A DNA stretch of 64,000 nucleotides from Eisenbergiella porci (GTDB taxonomy: Bacteria; Bacillota; Clostridia; Lachnospirales; Lachnospiraceae), in the NCBI RefSeq assembly GCF_009696275.1, contig NZ_VUMI01000027.1, positions 1-64,000 of the forward strand. The letters run 5' to 3'. Below the pieces are notes generated by a model. That model had not been told where the DNA came from, did no database searches, and worked only from the letters and a program-made list of their open reading frames with translations. Position 1 is the stretch's first letter. Each line of letters starts with the position of its first letter. A program made the translations under genes and the position numbers. Positions 56,642 to 64,000 of this stretch are shown piece by piece.

Positions 56642-58759
56642 TTACATTTGTTCATTTATATAAAGGGTGGCGCGGCTCTGGATTGTTTCAGCCGCTTCCT
56701 TTACATTCTTTGCTCCCGAAAAATACGCTCCGGCTTCCTCCAGTATGATATTTTCCAGTGCCTGGTTATCATTTACCACATAGGCCGCGCTGCTTAGAAG
56801 CTGCCTTGTTGCCTCCGCGTCCTCTGCCGCTGCGCTGCCGTTTTCATAAATCCATGCCCAGACGGATTTCCCTTCCATGGCGGCCTGCATGACGGCATCA
56901 AAGGCTCCCTTATGGACAGGAAGCATACTGCAGGACTTCTGATGCTCCTCACTCAGCAGCGTCCTGACGAATTCCCATGCGCCGTCCTTCCGGCTGCCGG
57001 CCTGAGCGATTCCTATTTTTACCTCGGGTATGAGCGCATGGTACTTACCGTTACTGCCCGGAAGGCCAAGCAGCTTCAGATTCCCATGAAAATAGTCCCT
57101 GTATTTGGCGATATGGTAAATACTGAGAACAGCTTCATAGGCTGCCATGCAGGCGCTGTCCGGCTCTTCTCCAATGCCCTTTTGGTTGCCTTCCTGAATC
57201 TTGCCGGCAAACTCCAGCAATTTTATGAATTCAGGCGAATCAAAGGAACATTTGCCTGAAGTCCAGTCAACAAAGCTGTTGTCCGTCTGGAGCATAATTT
57301 TGAGAAAAAAGGCGCCCGACAGGTTGCTTACGGAATCCGCCCCATATGTATTCAGCAGCTCCTCCAAATCCTGAAGCGTCCATCCGGTTTTGCCATTCAT
57401 GCTTTCCCCATCGGCCAGCATTGTGGATACGCCCACCCCATCTGTAATATAAGGAAGTTTTCCGTCCAAGCTTATGGCGGTAAACACATTTTCAAAATAG
57501 TCTTCCCTGTGAATGTCCGGATCGTTCTCCATGTATGGATAAAGGTCCTCCAGCAGCCCTTTTTTGTGATAAACCTGGACCGGCAAATTGCTCATATCCA
57601 GAATATCCGGCATATCGCCTGAAATAATGCGGGTGTTAAGATTCAAAACAGCACTGTCCCATTCCTCATCCGACACGTTCTGCTCATATGGAAAATATTC
57701 CGTCAGTTCAATCCGGTACCGGCTGTTTGTCTTATTAAAATCAGAAACAGCCTGAACCACCCCCGGCCCTGCCGTCAGGCTCACCATGCTCAGGGCAACA
57801 CGTTCATCCACCCCCTGGGAAAGCACGGCCAAATCATACGAAAGCTCTGCCCTCTGATCCGGGGAAGCTGTCAAAACAAGAAACCGTCCATCCGAAAGCT
57901 CGCCCAAATGCACATCCGACGCGCCCAGCCCCACATCCGTCCAGCTAAAGAGCTGCCTTCCTTCCCGCGCTCCAGCAGGATAGCCATACAGGCTGGAGGA
58001 ATCAAACCGGTAAAAATTACTTGTGCTCCCCCCAAACAGGCCCGCCGTTGCTCCCAGATGAATCCTGTCCTCACTCCAGTCCCTGCTTTTCATATCCACA
58101 TGAAGCAAATCATAACTCATCCGATCCGCTGCGGAGGCACACACTCCAATCTGTCCTTCGGCAGTTGTTATTGTGGTCATAAGATTTCCTTCATAGCTAA
58201 GAGGAAACAAAAACTGCCCCGCATTATCAAACATATATGCCAAGGTATTTCCGCTTTTTTCCGCCACACAGATATTCCCCTGCGCATCAATGCTCATAAA
58301 CAGCTCACTTTCAATGGAAGAAGGGGCTGAAGCATCCAGCAGTTCCGTCAGCTCAACGGTTTGGGCCTTCCTGCCGTTTTTATCGAATTTTTTCAGATGA
58401 TAGCTTCCTGCAGCCTCCATGGTAACCGCCCATATATTGCCCTTTGGATCAAAGGCAAAATCCAAAAGGGATTCTGAGGCTTCCATAGTTAACGGCAGCT
58501 TTTGAAATCCCCCGTCATCAACCGTCATTGATGCCAGATAGGAGACGCCGTTTGCCTCCGAGCAGCACATATACGCTGCATTGTCTTTAATCAGGAGCCT
58601 TGAGATACCTGTCACGGTATCTGGGATATCGTAAAAGCTTGCAACATAGGATGCATCGGACTTTTCGATACCGGCCTGTTTTCCGCAGGCGGTCAAGCCC
58701 AAAAGCATTGCCGCCAGCCCCAGGACTGTGATGCCCTGCCTTGTCATTTTTATTTTCAA
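56642..58759 (-). CDS. Solute-binding lipoprotein with N-terminal beta-propeller
   Basis: A 705-aa lipoprotein. The signal peptide ends in LLGLTACGKQ. Residues 30-340 carry propeller-like blades (DFAFDPKGNIWAVTM, LFMSIDAQGNICVAE), and residues 345-705 form a family 1-type solute-binding fold (AVSDFNKTNSRYRIELTEYF, GDMPDILDMSN). I chose a TTG start at 58759 because AAGGAGG lies six bases away, versus 18 bases for the next ATG. A terminator-like hairpin sits right before the ribosome site. The propeller plus binding-protein fusion is unusual. The ligand is unknown. Confidence 0.85.
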   Translation of the reverse strand: MKIKMTRQGITVLGLAAMLLGLTACGKQAGIEKSDASYVASFYDIPDTVTGISRLLIKDNAAYMCCSEANGVSYLASMTVDDGGFQKLPLTMEASESLLDFAFDPKGNIWAVTMEAAGSYHLKKFDKNGRKAQTVELTELLDASAPSSIESELFMSIDAQGNICVAEKSGNTLAYMFDNAGQFLFPLSYEGNLMTTITTAEGQIGVCASAADRMSYDLLHVDMKSRDWSEDRIHLGATAGLFGGSTSNFYRFDSSSLYGYPAGAREGRQLFSWTDVGLGASDVHLGELSDGRFLVLTASPDQRAELSYDLAVLSQGVDERVALSMVSLTAGPGVVQAVSDFNKTNSRYRIELTEYFPYEQNVSDEEWDSAVLNLNTRIISGDMPDILDMSNLPVQVYHKKGLLEDLYPYMENDPDIHREDYFENVFTAISLDGKLPYITDGVGVSTMLADGESMNGKTGWTLQDLEELLNTYGADSVSNLSGAFFLKIMLQTDNSFVDWTSGKCSFDSPEFIKLLEFAGKIQEGNQKGIGEEPDSACMAAYEAVLSIYHIAKYRDYFHGNLKLLGLPGSNGKYHALIPEVKIGIAQAGSRKDGAWEFVRTLLSEEHQKSCSMLPVHKGAFDAVMQAAMEGKSVWAWIYENGSAAAEDAEATRQLLSSAAYVVNDNQALENIILEEAGAYFSGAKNVKEAAETIQSRATLYINEQM

Positions 58760-58772
58760 TTTCTGCCTCCTT

Positions 58773-58828
58773 AAAAAAAAATTGCCTGTCCCCTCAGGCA
58801 TATTCAGCATACCATTCAGGAACAGGCA
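58773..58828 (-). terminator. Leader terminator/attenuator before the propeller-SBP gene
   Basis: On the minus strand TGCCTGT (58822-58828) pairs with ACAGGCA (58783-58789), extended by C-G pairs, followed by nine T that run into AAGGAGG. It lies in the leader of the binding-protein mRNA, so it either ends the upstream two-component transcript or acts as an attenuator. Confidence 0.75.
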
Positions 58829-58851
58829 GTGTTTTAAATTCATATAAACGA

Positions 58852-58884
58852 TTTCTAAGAAACGGTAAATGAATTCTTAAGAAA
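58852..58884 (-). promoter_or_regulatory. Tandem response-regulator site and promoter
   Basis: On the minus strand TTTCTTAAGAA (58874-58884) and TTTCTTAGAAA (58852-58862) are direct repeats exactly 22 bases apart, two helical turns. That is the geometry of tandem OmpR/PhoB-type sites. A weak -10 (TATATG or TTTATA) follows near 58841-58848. It suggests the VanR-like protein activates the transport cluster. Confidence 0.65.
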
Positions 58885-58887
58885 ACG

Positions 58888-60033
58888 CTAAGGAGCCATG
58901 GTGAGTTCCTCCCGTATCGATGGAAGCTCAATCACAAAAGAGGTTAATCCATTACTGCTTTCCGCTTTTATCCGGCCGCCGTGTAAGGTGACAATATCCC
59001 TGGCGATGGCAAGCCCAAGCCCGGAGCCTCCGGTTTCACTCTGCCTTGCACTGCTCAGGCGATAGAATTTGTCAAAAATCAGGCCGAGCTTATCGCCCGG
59101 AATCTCCCCCCTGTTTTCAAACCGGATCACCGTTTTTTCGGGAAATTCCTCTGCAAAGACAGATATGACGCTTTCATCCTCGCTGTAAGCTATGGCATTT
59201 TTCAGAATATTATTGAAAACCCTGGCCAGCTTCTCAGAATCCCCATACACGGATATATCCTCGCCCACATTGTTTTCTATGCGCTTTTTGCAGGCGCTCA
59301 GCTGAGGATACAATTCTTCTGAAATCTGGACAAGCATATAATAAAGATCAATTTTAACCTTTTGAAGCGATATAGGTTCAGAATGATTGCGGGTAATTTC
59401 AAAAAATTCATTCACCAGTATCCGCAGTCGGTTTGCTTTTTCCCATGCAGTATGGATATATTTTATTTTCTTATCATCGGGCATGTCAGGATTTTCATCC
59501 AAAAGACTTAAATATCCGATTACGGATGTCAGGGGGGTCTTAATATCATGGGCCAGATATACGACAAGCTCATTCTTCTGCCGCTCGGTTTTCCTGGCTT
59601 CGTCCGCCTGTGTTTTAAGCGTTTGTTTTGCATAATTCAATTTGCGTTCAACCGTTTCCAGCTCCGGAGACAGCGATATGGCGTCCCCATCCTCCATAAG
59701 CTTATCAATTCCGGATAAGACCTCATCAAAGTATCTTTTATAGGAATACAGAAGCATATAGAACAGCAAAAATACAAATATAATGATCACAATACCAAGA
59801 ATAAACTGCATATTCGCCGTAACTGCCTTAAAATATATCATATCGGCCTGATCCTCATTCAGGGAAAAAATACGTGTAATCCATAGGACAATAGTATCCG
59901 CCAGATGCCCTCTGGTCATCGCCCGCAGCAAAAGGACAGCGGACACCGCCCCCAGCATAATTCCCAGTCCCCTGAAAAAAGTAATACGGTTAAGCTTTGT
60001 ATAATCCGAATTTGTTTTTCTAAATTTTTTCAA
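58888..60033 (-). CDS. Sensor histidine kinase (VanS-like)
   Basis: A 381-aa kinase with two membrane helices (about 22-42 and 75-97) and a short extracellular loop of some 30 residues. The phospho-acceptor is in VYLAHDIKTPLTSVIGYL. ATPase motifs are NNILKNAIAYS and GGSGLGLAIARDIVTLHGG. It overlaps the regulator gene by 14 bases, so translation is coupled. The small sensor loop suggests detection of a membrane or envelope signal, as in VanS/BceS-like kinases, rather than a large sugar sensor. Confidence 0.92.
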   Translation of the reverse strand: MKKFRKTNSDYTKLNRITFFRGLGIMLGAVSAVLLLRAMTRGHLADTIVLWITRIFSLNEDQADMIYFKAVTANMQFILGIVIIIFVFLLFYMLLYSYKRYFDEVLSGIDKLMEDGDAISLSPELETVERKLNYAKQTLKTQADEARKTERQKNELVVYLAHDIKTPLTSVIGYLSLLDENPDMPDDKKIKYIHTAWEKANRLRILVNEFFEITRNHSEPISLQKVKIDLYYMLVQISEELYPQLSACKKRIENNVGEDISVYGDSEKLARVFNNILKNAIAYSEDESVISVFAEEFPEKTVIRFENRGEIPGDKLGLIFDKFYRLSSARQSETGGSGLGLAIARDIVTLHGGRIKAESSNGLTSFVIELPSIREELTMAP

Positions 60034-60727
60034 TCTTATATCCGACCCCCCATACCGTTTTTATATATCTGGGCCTTTCTCCGGTATCATTCATTTTTTC
60101 ACGAAGATGGCGGATGTGTACGGTAATCGTATTATTGCTTTTGCTGTAATATTCTTCCTGCCAGACTTCATGGAATAATTCCTCTGAACGGACTACGCTG
60201 CCCCTGTTTTCCAAAAGTATTTTCAGTATCAGAAATTCCGTGGGAGTCAGCGTCAGGCTTTCTTCATCAATCCAGCATTCATATGTCTTGAGGTTCATAA
60301 CCAGCCCGTCATGCTTAAGAATCCTCTCTGCCGGCGGGAAAATGGAATTTACATTATATTTCTTATACCGGCGAAGCTGGGCTTTTATTCTCGCGGTCAG
60401 CTCAAGAGGGAGAAAGGGCTTTGTAATATAATCATCCGCGCCAAGCGTAAGCCCGGTGATCTTATCCGTCTCCCCATCCTTTGCCGTAAGCATGATTACC
60501 GGATATGTGTATTCCTTATTTCGTATAAACTGGCATATGGAAAGCCCGCTGACATCCGGCAGCATGATATCCAATATGGCCAAATCAAAATCCACACTCT
60601 CAATACAGGCAAGGGCCTCCTTCCCCGTGTAGAATTTATATACCTCCATATTTTCGTTTTGAAGATACACTTCTATCAGATCCGCAATTTCTTTCTCATC
60701 GTCAACGACAAGTATTTTTTCCTTCAT
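60020..60727 (-). CDS. Response regulator (VanR/OmpR family)
   Basis: A 235-aa regulator with a receiver (Asp in FDLAILDIMLPDVSG, Lys in GADDYITKPF) and a winged-helix output (LTPTEFLILKILLENRGS, NTITVHIRHLREKM, TVWGVGYKIEKI). ATG 60727 is seven bases after AAGGAG; a GTG one codon earlier is possible. First gene of the minus-strand cluster. A related TTTCCTAAG stretch lies upstream near 60848. Confidence 0.94.
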   Translation of the reverse strand: MKEKILVVDDEKEIADLIEVYLQNENMEVYKFYTGKEALACIESVDFDLAILDIMLPDVSGLSICQFIRNKEYTYPVIMLTAKDGETDKITGLTLGADDYITKPFLPLELTARIKAQLRRYKKYNVNSIFPPAERILKHDGLVMNLKTYECWIDEESLTLTPTEFLILKILLENRGSVVRSEELFHEVWQEEYYSKSNNTITVHIRHLREKMNDTGERPRYIKTVWGVGYKIEKI

Positions 60728-60871
60728 CACCGCTCTCCTTTTTATTTTTTATAAATCCGTTCTTTTTTTGCAGTTGCTTTTCTATACTTATTATATTGAG
60801 TCCGAATGCTTCATTTATTATTTATTGATATAAAATTTATTAATTATTTCCTAAGATGCCGTCTGTGTATC

Positions 60872-61384
60872 TTAAATTTTCATCTGTCGGGCGTTTCCTC
60901 CGGTTCCCGTCCTGGTATAAAAAAGGTTGGAGAAAGGCCGCCGTAAAGGTATGCCATTCTCTCCAAGCAGCGGAATTTGCGGCTTCAATCGCCTCGAAGC
61001 ATCTAACGCGTTATGGTATAGTTTTACCATGTCGAAGCCGCGCTTTTGATAAAAGCGAATGGCATTAATATTGTCATTCGTCGTAATTACAATAACCTTT
61101 TTACAATGCTTTTGACGCGCAGCCGCAATAATTTTTTCAATCAGTGAGGAAGCAATGCCTTTGCCTTCTGTCAGACTATCCAAAGAAATGATTTCGCATA
61201 CATCTGTGTTAACCGCAAAAGTCAGCAGCGCGATAATTTTCTTATCCTCTAATACCGCAATTCCATCAACCTTTGTCATGTCAACAATAGCACCACGGAT
61301 GACCATTTCTGCTGACAGCCAGTGTTCAACGATAAAGTCTGTCACTTCTTTGCGGTTTTCTTCATTAATGAATACATATTCCAT
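60872..61384 (-). CDS. GNAT acetyltransferase with altered C-terminus
   Basis: A 170-aa N-acetyltransferase. SLTEGKGIASSLIEKIIAAA is the acetyl-CoA loop and NDNINAIRFYQKRGFDMVKL the later strand and helix. AGGAG precedes the start. Up to PLLGENGIPLR it matches the usual end, where relatives have a short acidic tail. Here about 22 unrelated basic residues follow (PFSNLFYTRTGTGGNARQMKI), which suggests a small deletion or frameshift at the end. The catalytic core appears intact. Substrate unknown. Confidence 0.8.
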   Translation of the reverse strand: MEYVFINEENRKEVTDFIVEHWLSAEMVIRGAIVDMTKVDGIAVLEDKKIIALLTFAVNTDVCEIISLDSLTEGKGIASSLIEKIIAAARQKHCKKVIVITTNDNINAIRFYQKRGFDMVKLYHNALDASRRLKPQIPLLGENGIPLRRPFSNLFYTRTGTGGNARQMKI

Positions 61385-61411
61385 AGCTTCTCCTGACCCC
61401 CAAAGAGGGAA

Positions 61412-62826
61412 TTACACACGGAACCCAATTCTGCGGGCTTCCGGCCATGGGCATTCCCTCCATTGTCCTTCGTCCTCCTCAGCGCTTCCGGTAAGAAGAT
61501 CGGTTGCGGCATCTGCCAGATAGCCAAGATAGCTCGCCGCGCCATCGCCGCAAATAAGCTTCCACATCAGGCCGCCAAATATGTATGACCGGGCAAACTC
61601 CCGCCAGCTGTGCAGCTCCTGGACAGCCTTTTGTGAAAGCTCCCACAGAATACCCACAGCCTCGCCTTCGGTGATCCAGCCCAGATAGCGGCCCCAGCGG
61701 GCCAGCATAGCCGCCCGTCCTATGTCCCAGCCCAGCAGAAATTCAGGGCGGTACCGGCTCTTAAAATGCTGCACAAACCGCCAGCCCCGGCAGATCGACT
61801 TGCCGAAACGGCTCCACCTGGGATCATTCTTTGCATAAGGAACCGATTCCGGCTCCGGCAGTGTGTCCAGCCAGGCCAGCTTTTCCTCCAGAACCCGGTA
61901 AAGCTCCTGCTCCAATGCCAGGGTAAGCTCCGGTTCCTCCTCTTCATCATCCTCATCTTCTTCCATGGCCAGAGTCTCCATAGCCGCAGAGATGATTCCC
62001 ATATCCTCACCGAAAAGCTGGTTCATCATGTCCTCAACGCCCATGGCTGCACAGTCGGCAACCTGGCGGGCTATCTCTGCCTGAATCTGCTCCTGGTTGG
62101 CCGCCTCCACTTGGCGCTGTTGGTTGGCAGCTTCCTGACCAGCGCTGTTCCTCCGCCTTCTGTTTTTCGGCAACTCCTTCCATGGCCGTTTTTTTGGCGG
62201 CCGCTTCCTCCTGCATGTATACATCCGCGCCAAGCATTAAATCCACCTTGCCGCTTTCCAGGCAGTTCCCATACTCCGTCGTATCCTCATAGTATACGAG
62301 CTCACAGGAAATATTATTGAATGTCAGAAATTCCTGCAGCCGTTCAATTTTCTGGACCGCTCGTTTCAAAACGCCTATCCGTTTTCCATTCAGCGTATTA
62401 TAGTCATAGCCTTTTATATCCGTATCTTCCTGATGATAGATAAGCAGGGAATAATTGGATCCCATTATATAAGAGGGGTAATTATAAAGATCCTTGAATT
62501 CTTCCCTGTAGAACATGCCCCCCATCAGGTCATATTCACAATTGGCCATTTTACTCAGCTGTTCTGATGCATTTCCTTCTGTCATAAATTCATATTGCCA
62601 GCCTGTATACTTGGCAATCTCAATCAGCCAGTCATATACACAGCCGCCATAAGTGCCGTCATCATAAACCTCATTGATACCAGAAGTATAGGGAAATGCA
62701 ACCTTCAGGACTCTCGGTTCCTCCTCCTGCGCATTTACCTCCGGGCAATAAGCATAAAAGGGGCGAAAGAGGCCAACAGTACAGCAAAAAGAAGCAGGAC
62801 CTTCCGATACTGCTTCTTTTTGCCAT
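61412..62826 (-). pseudogene. Chimeric relic: periplasmic sensor domain joined to DUF1266 protein
   Basis: From ATG 62826 a signal peptide (YRKVLLLFAVLLASF) is reached only after restoring one A in an A run. A second slip near 62745 separates it from RVLKVAFPYTSGINEVYDDG, and the SBP-type sensor domain continues to LMLGADVYMQEEAAA. A third change near 62125 leads into a different protein, whose ending is a DUF1266 domain (AMLARWGRYLGWITEGEAVG, SWREFARSYIFGGLMWKLIC). The first part resembles the input domain of membrane sensor kinases or GGDEF proteins; everything after it was lost. Three lesions and the mismatched halves argue for a deletion-made chimera. Confidence 0.7.
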
Positions 62827-63092
62827 ATATTTGATTTATCCCCGTTCTTTTCCCTCTTTTACCTAACTCCGTTGTATGTCCATCCTGGAAGCCTCCCGTC
62901 CCGTATCCGAGCAGCGTTGACAGCTCTGATTGTCTGCAGCCTCCCCGGTTCAGGCAGGAGATCTGCTGATTTACATTATACCAATCAGGCAGTAACAAAA
63001 CAAGACACTTCGTATGTATTCGGCAATTCTGTGTTACTCAATAAGACGGACGGCGGAAAGCTTTTCAACTTTCCTGTTAATTTTCCGTAAAA

Positions 63093-64000
63093 CTATATCG
63101 TATGCTCCTCCCGGTACTGTCCCGGCGTTTTTCCCGTGTACTTCTTAAAACGGCGGGTAAATACATGATCGTCCTCATAGCCCACCGACAGGCTGATTTC
63201 CCGGACGAGCATATTGGTGGAAACGAGAAGCTCCCTGGCCCGTTCCATCCTCAGGTTGGCAAGATAATCCGAAGGCCGTATATCCATCTGGTTCTTGAAT
63301 TCCACCGCCAGGGTAACGGAGCTGATGCCCAGATAATCCGCCAGCATGCTCATGGTAAGCTCCGGCTTGGCAAAATTCTCTTTCATATAAGCCGCCGCTT
63401 CTTCCACAATCCTGGAACGATCCACGCTTTCCTCCGGCTTCGTCTCAATGATTCGGCTGCAGGCCTCGCAAAGGAAATCGTTAAAATCCTGGATGGTAAG
63501 GCACTGGGAAAGCGTGAATACGTTGTAAATGCTTTCCAGCCCGGTATTTTCTGCCTTCCATTCTGAAATCAGCACATGGATAATATCATTGTACAGCAGG
63601 CGGAACAGGGGCAGGGACGGGCTTTTCTTCGTCATTCTCCTGCAGATATCCTCCACGGCCTGCTCTACTGCGGGTTTATCCCGGCTGCGCAGCGCCGCCT
63701 TCAGCTTCTGCAGATAGGAATCGGGAAGCACATTCACCACATCCGTCAGCGCCACGTCGCCAAAACGGATGATTTTGTTATTATCCTGCAGGAAACGGTT
63801 GTCAAACGCAGTATCCGCCTCCAGATAAGCCGCTGAACCTTCCATGAAATCCTGGTGATAATTGCTTACGGACATTACAAATTCCCCATGGCATTCCTTG
63901 CCGATGGTAAACAGCATACCCAGCGTCTCTTCGATCCGTTCCGCCGAATCGGAAAAAAGGACAAAAAGGCTCTGGTTATTGCTGACCAGATGGATGCCGT
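63093..64000 (-). CDS. AraC-type regulator, 5' part outside the window
   Basis: The frame is open to the window edge, so the start is missing; about 302 residues are visible. The last 100 hold the AraC HTH (MSMLADYLGISSVTLAVEFK, SVGYEDDHVFTRRFKKYTG). The preceding part is like the linker of membrane AraC-type sensors such as the gene at 236-2581. Probably a transmembrane one-component regulator. Target unknown. Confidence 0.85.
   Translation of the reverse strand, partial: GIHLVSNNQSLFVLFSDSAERIEETLGMLFTIGKECHGEFVMSVSNYHQDFMEGSAAYLEADTAFDNRFLQDNNKIIRFGDVALTDVVNVLPDSYLQKLKAALRSRDKPAVEQAVEDICRRMTKKSPSLPLFRLLYNDIIHVLISEWKAENTGLESIYNVFTLSQCLTIQDFNDFLCEACSRIIETKPEESVDRSRIVEEAAAYMKENFAKPELTMSMLADYLGISSVTLAVEFKNQMDIRPSDYLANLRMERARELLVSTNMLVREISLSVGYEDDHVFTRRFKKYTGKTPGQYREEHTI

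Noticed and set aside
58773-58828. A riboswitch before the propeller-SBP gene
   Set aside because: The leader is only about 80 bases and shows a single simple hairpin; no known riboswitch core was recognisable.
1-64000. tRNA, rRNA, phage genes or a replication origin
   Set aside because: None of the expected conserved sequences or gene families were found on either strand by reading.

Overview
The window looks like a chromosomal segment of a gut Lachnospiraceae-type Firmicute (Eisenbergiella/Hungatella-like is a guess). The grounds are the AGGAGG ribosome sites, YesM/YesN-type sensor-regulators, LplB/YtcP-type sugar ABC permeases, VanRS-type signalling and a dense set of glycan genes. No rRNA, tRNA, CRISPR array or intact insertion sequence was seen.

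Layout. 0.2-10.3 kb: a membrane AraC-type regulator, a broken GH95 alpha-L-fucosidase, an intact GH31 glycosidase, a uroporphyrinogen-decarboxylase-fold protein and a divergent AraC regulator. 10.4-10.8 kb: a compact type I toxin-antitoxin locus with a 27-aa holin-like peptide and a convergent antisense RNA. 11.0-33.3 kb, all on the minus strand: an intracellular xylan/arabinoxylan locus. It holds GH39, a serine hydrolase, GH43, a GH31 relic, a carboxylesterase, GH51, a deleted GH43, a GH10-GH120 fusion, a sugar importer (lipoprotein plus two permeases), a LacI repressor with matching operators, a GDSL esterase, another GH43 and a sugar isomerase-like protein. 33.7-34.1 kb: a 364-bp nearly perfect inverted repeat. 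34.3-43.1 kb, plus strand: a YesM/YesN-type two-component system, a second oligosaccharide importer and a GH8 reducing-end xylanase. 43.3-50.0 kb: a nucleoside phosphorylase and MsrAB, set in a graveyard of gene fragments. 50.0-60.7 kb, minus strand: a VanRS-like system driving a beta-propeller solute-binding lipoprotein, a small lipoprotein, a long HlyD-like coiled-coil adaptor, a MacB-like membrane protein, two importer permeases and a broken ATPase. 60.9-64.0 kb: a GNAT protein with an altered end, a chimeric relic and the 3' part of another AraC-type regulator.

How the genes work together. The lipoproteins of two importers would capture xylan-derived oligosaccharides. The glycosidases carry no signal peptides, so breakdown (GH10/GH120, GH8, GH39, GH43, GH51, esterases) is inferred to be cytoplasmic. 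No intact transport ATPase is present, so a shared MsmX-type ATPase elsewhere must be assumed.

The most unusual property is gene decay. At least ten genes carry internal deletions or one-base homopolymer frameshifts, often next to intact ones. This is either real reductive evolution or an assembly artefact and should be settled with reads. The best candidate for an undescribed system is the hybrid importer/HlyD/MacB-like cluster with its tandem-repeat operator and leader terminator.
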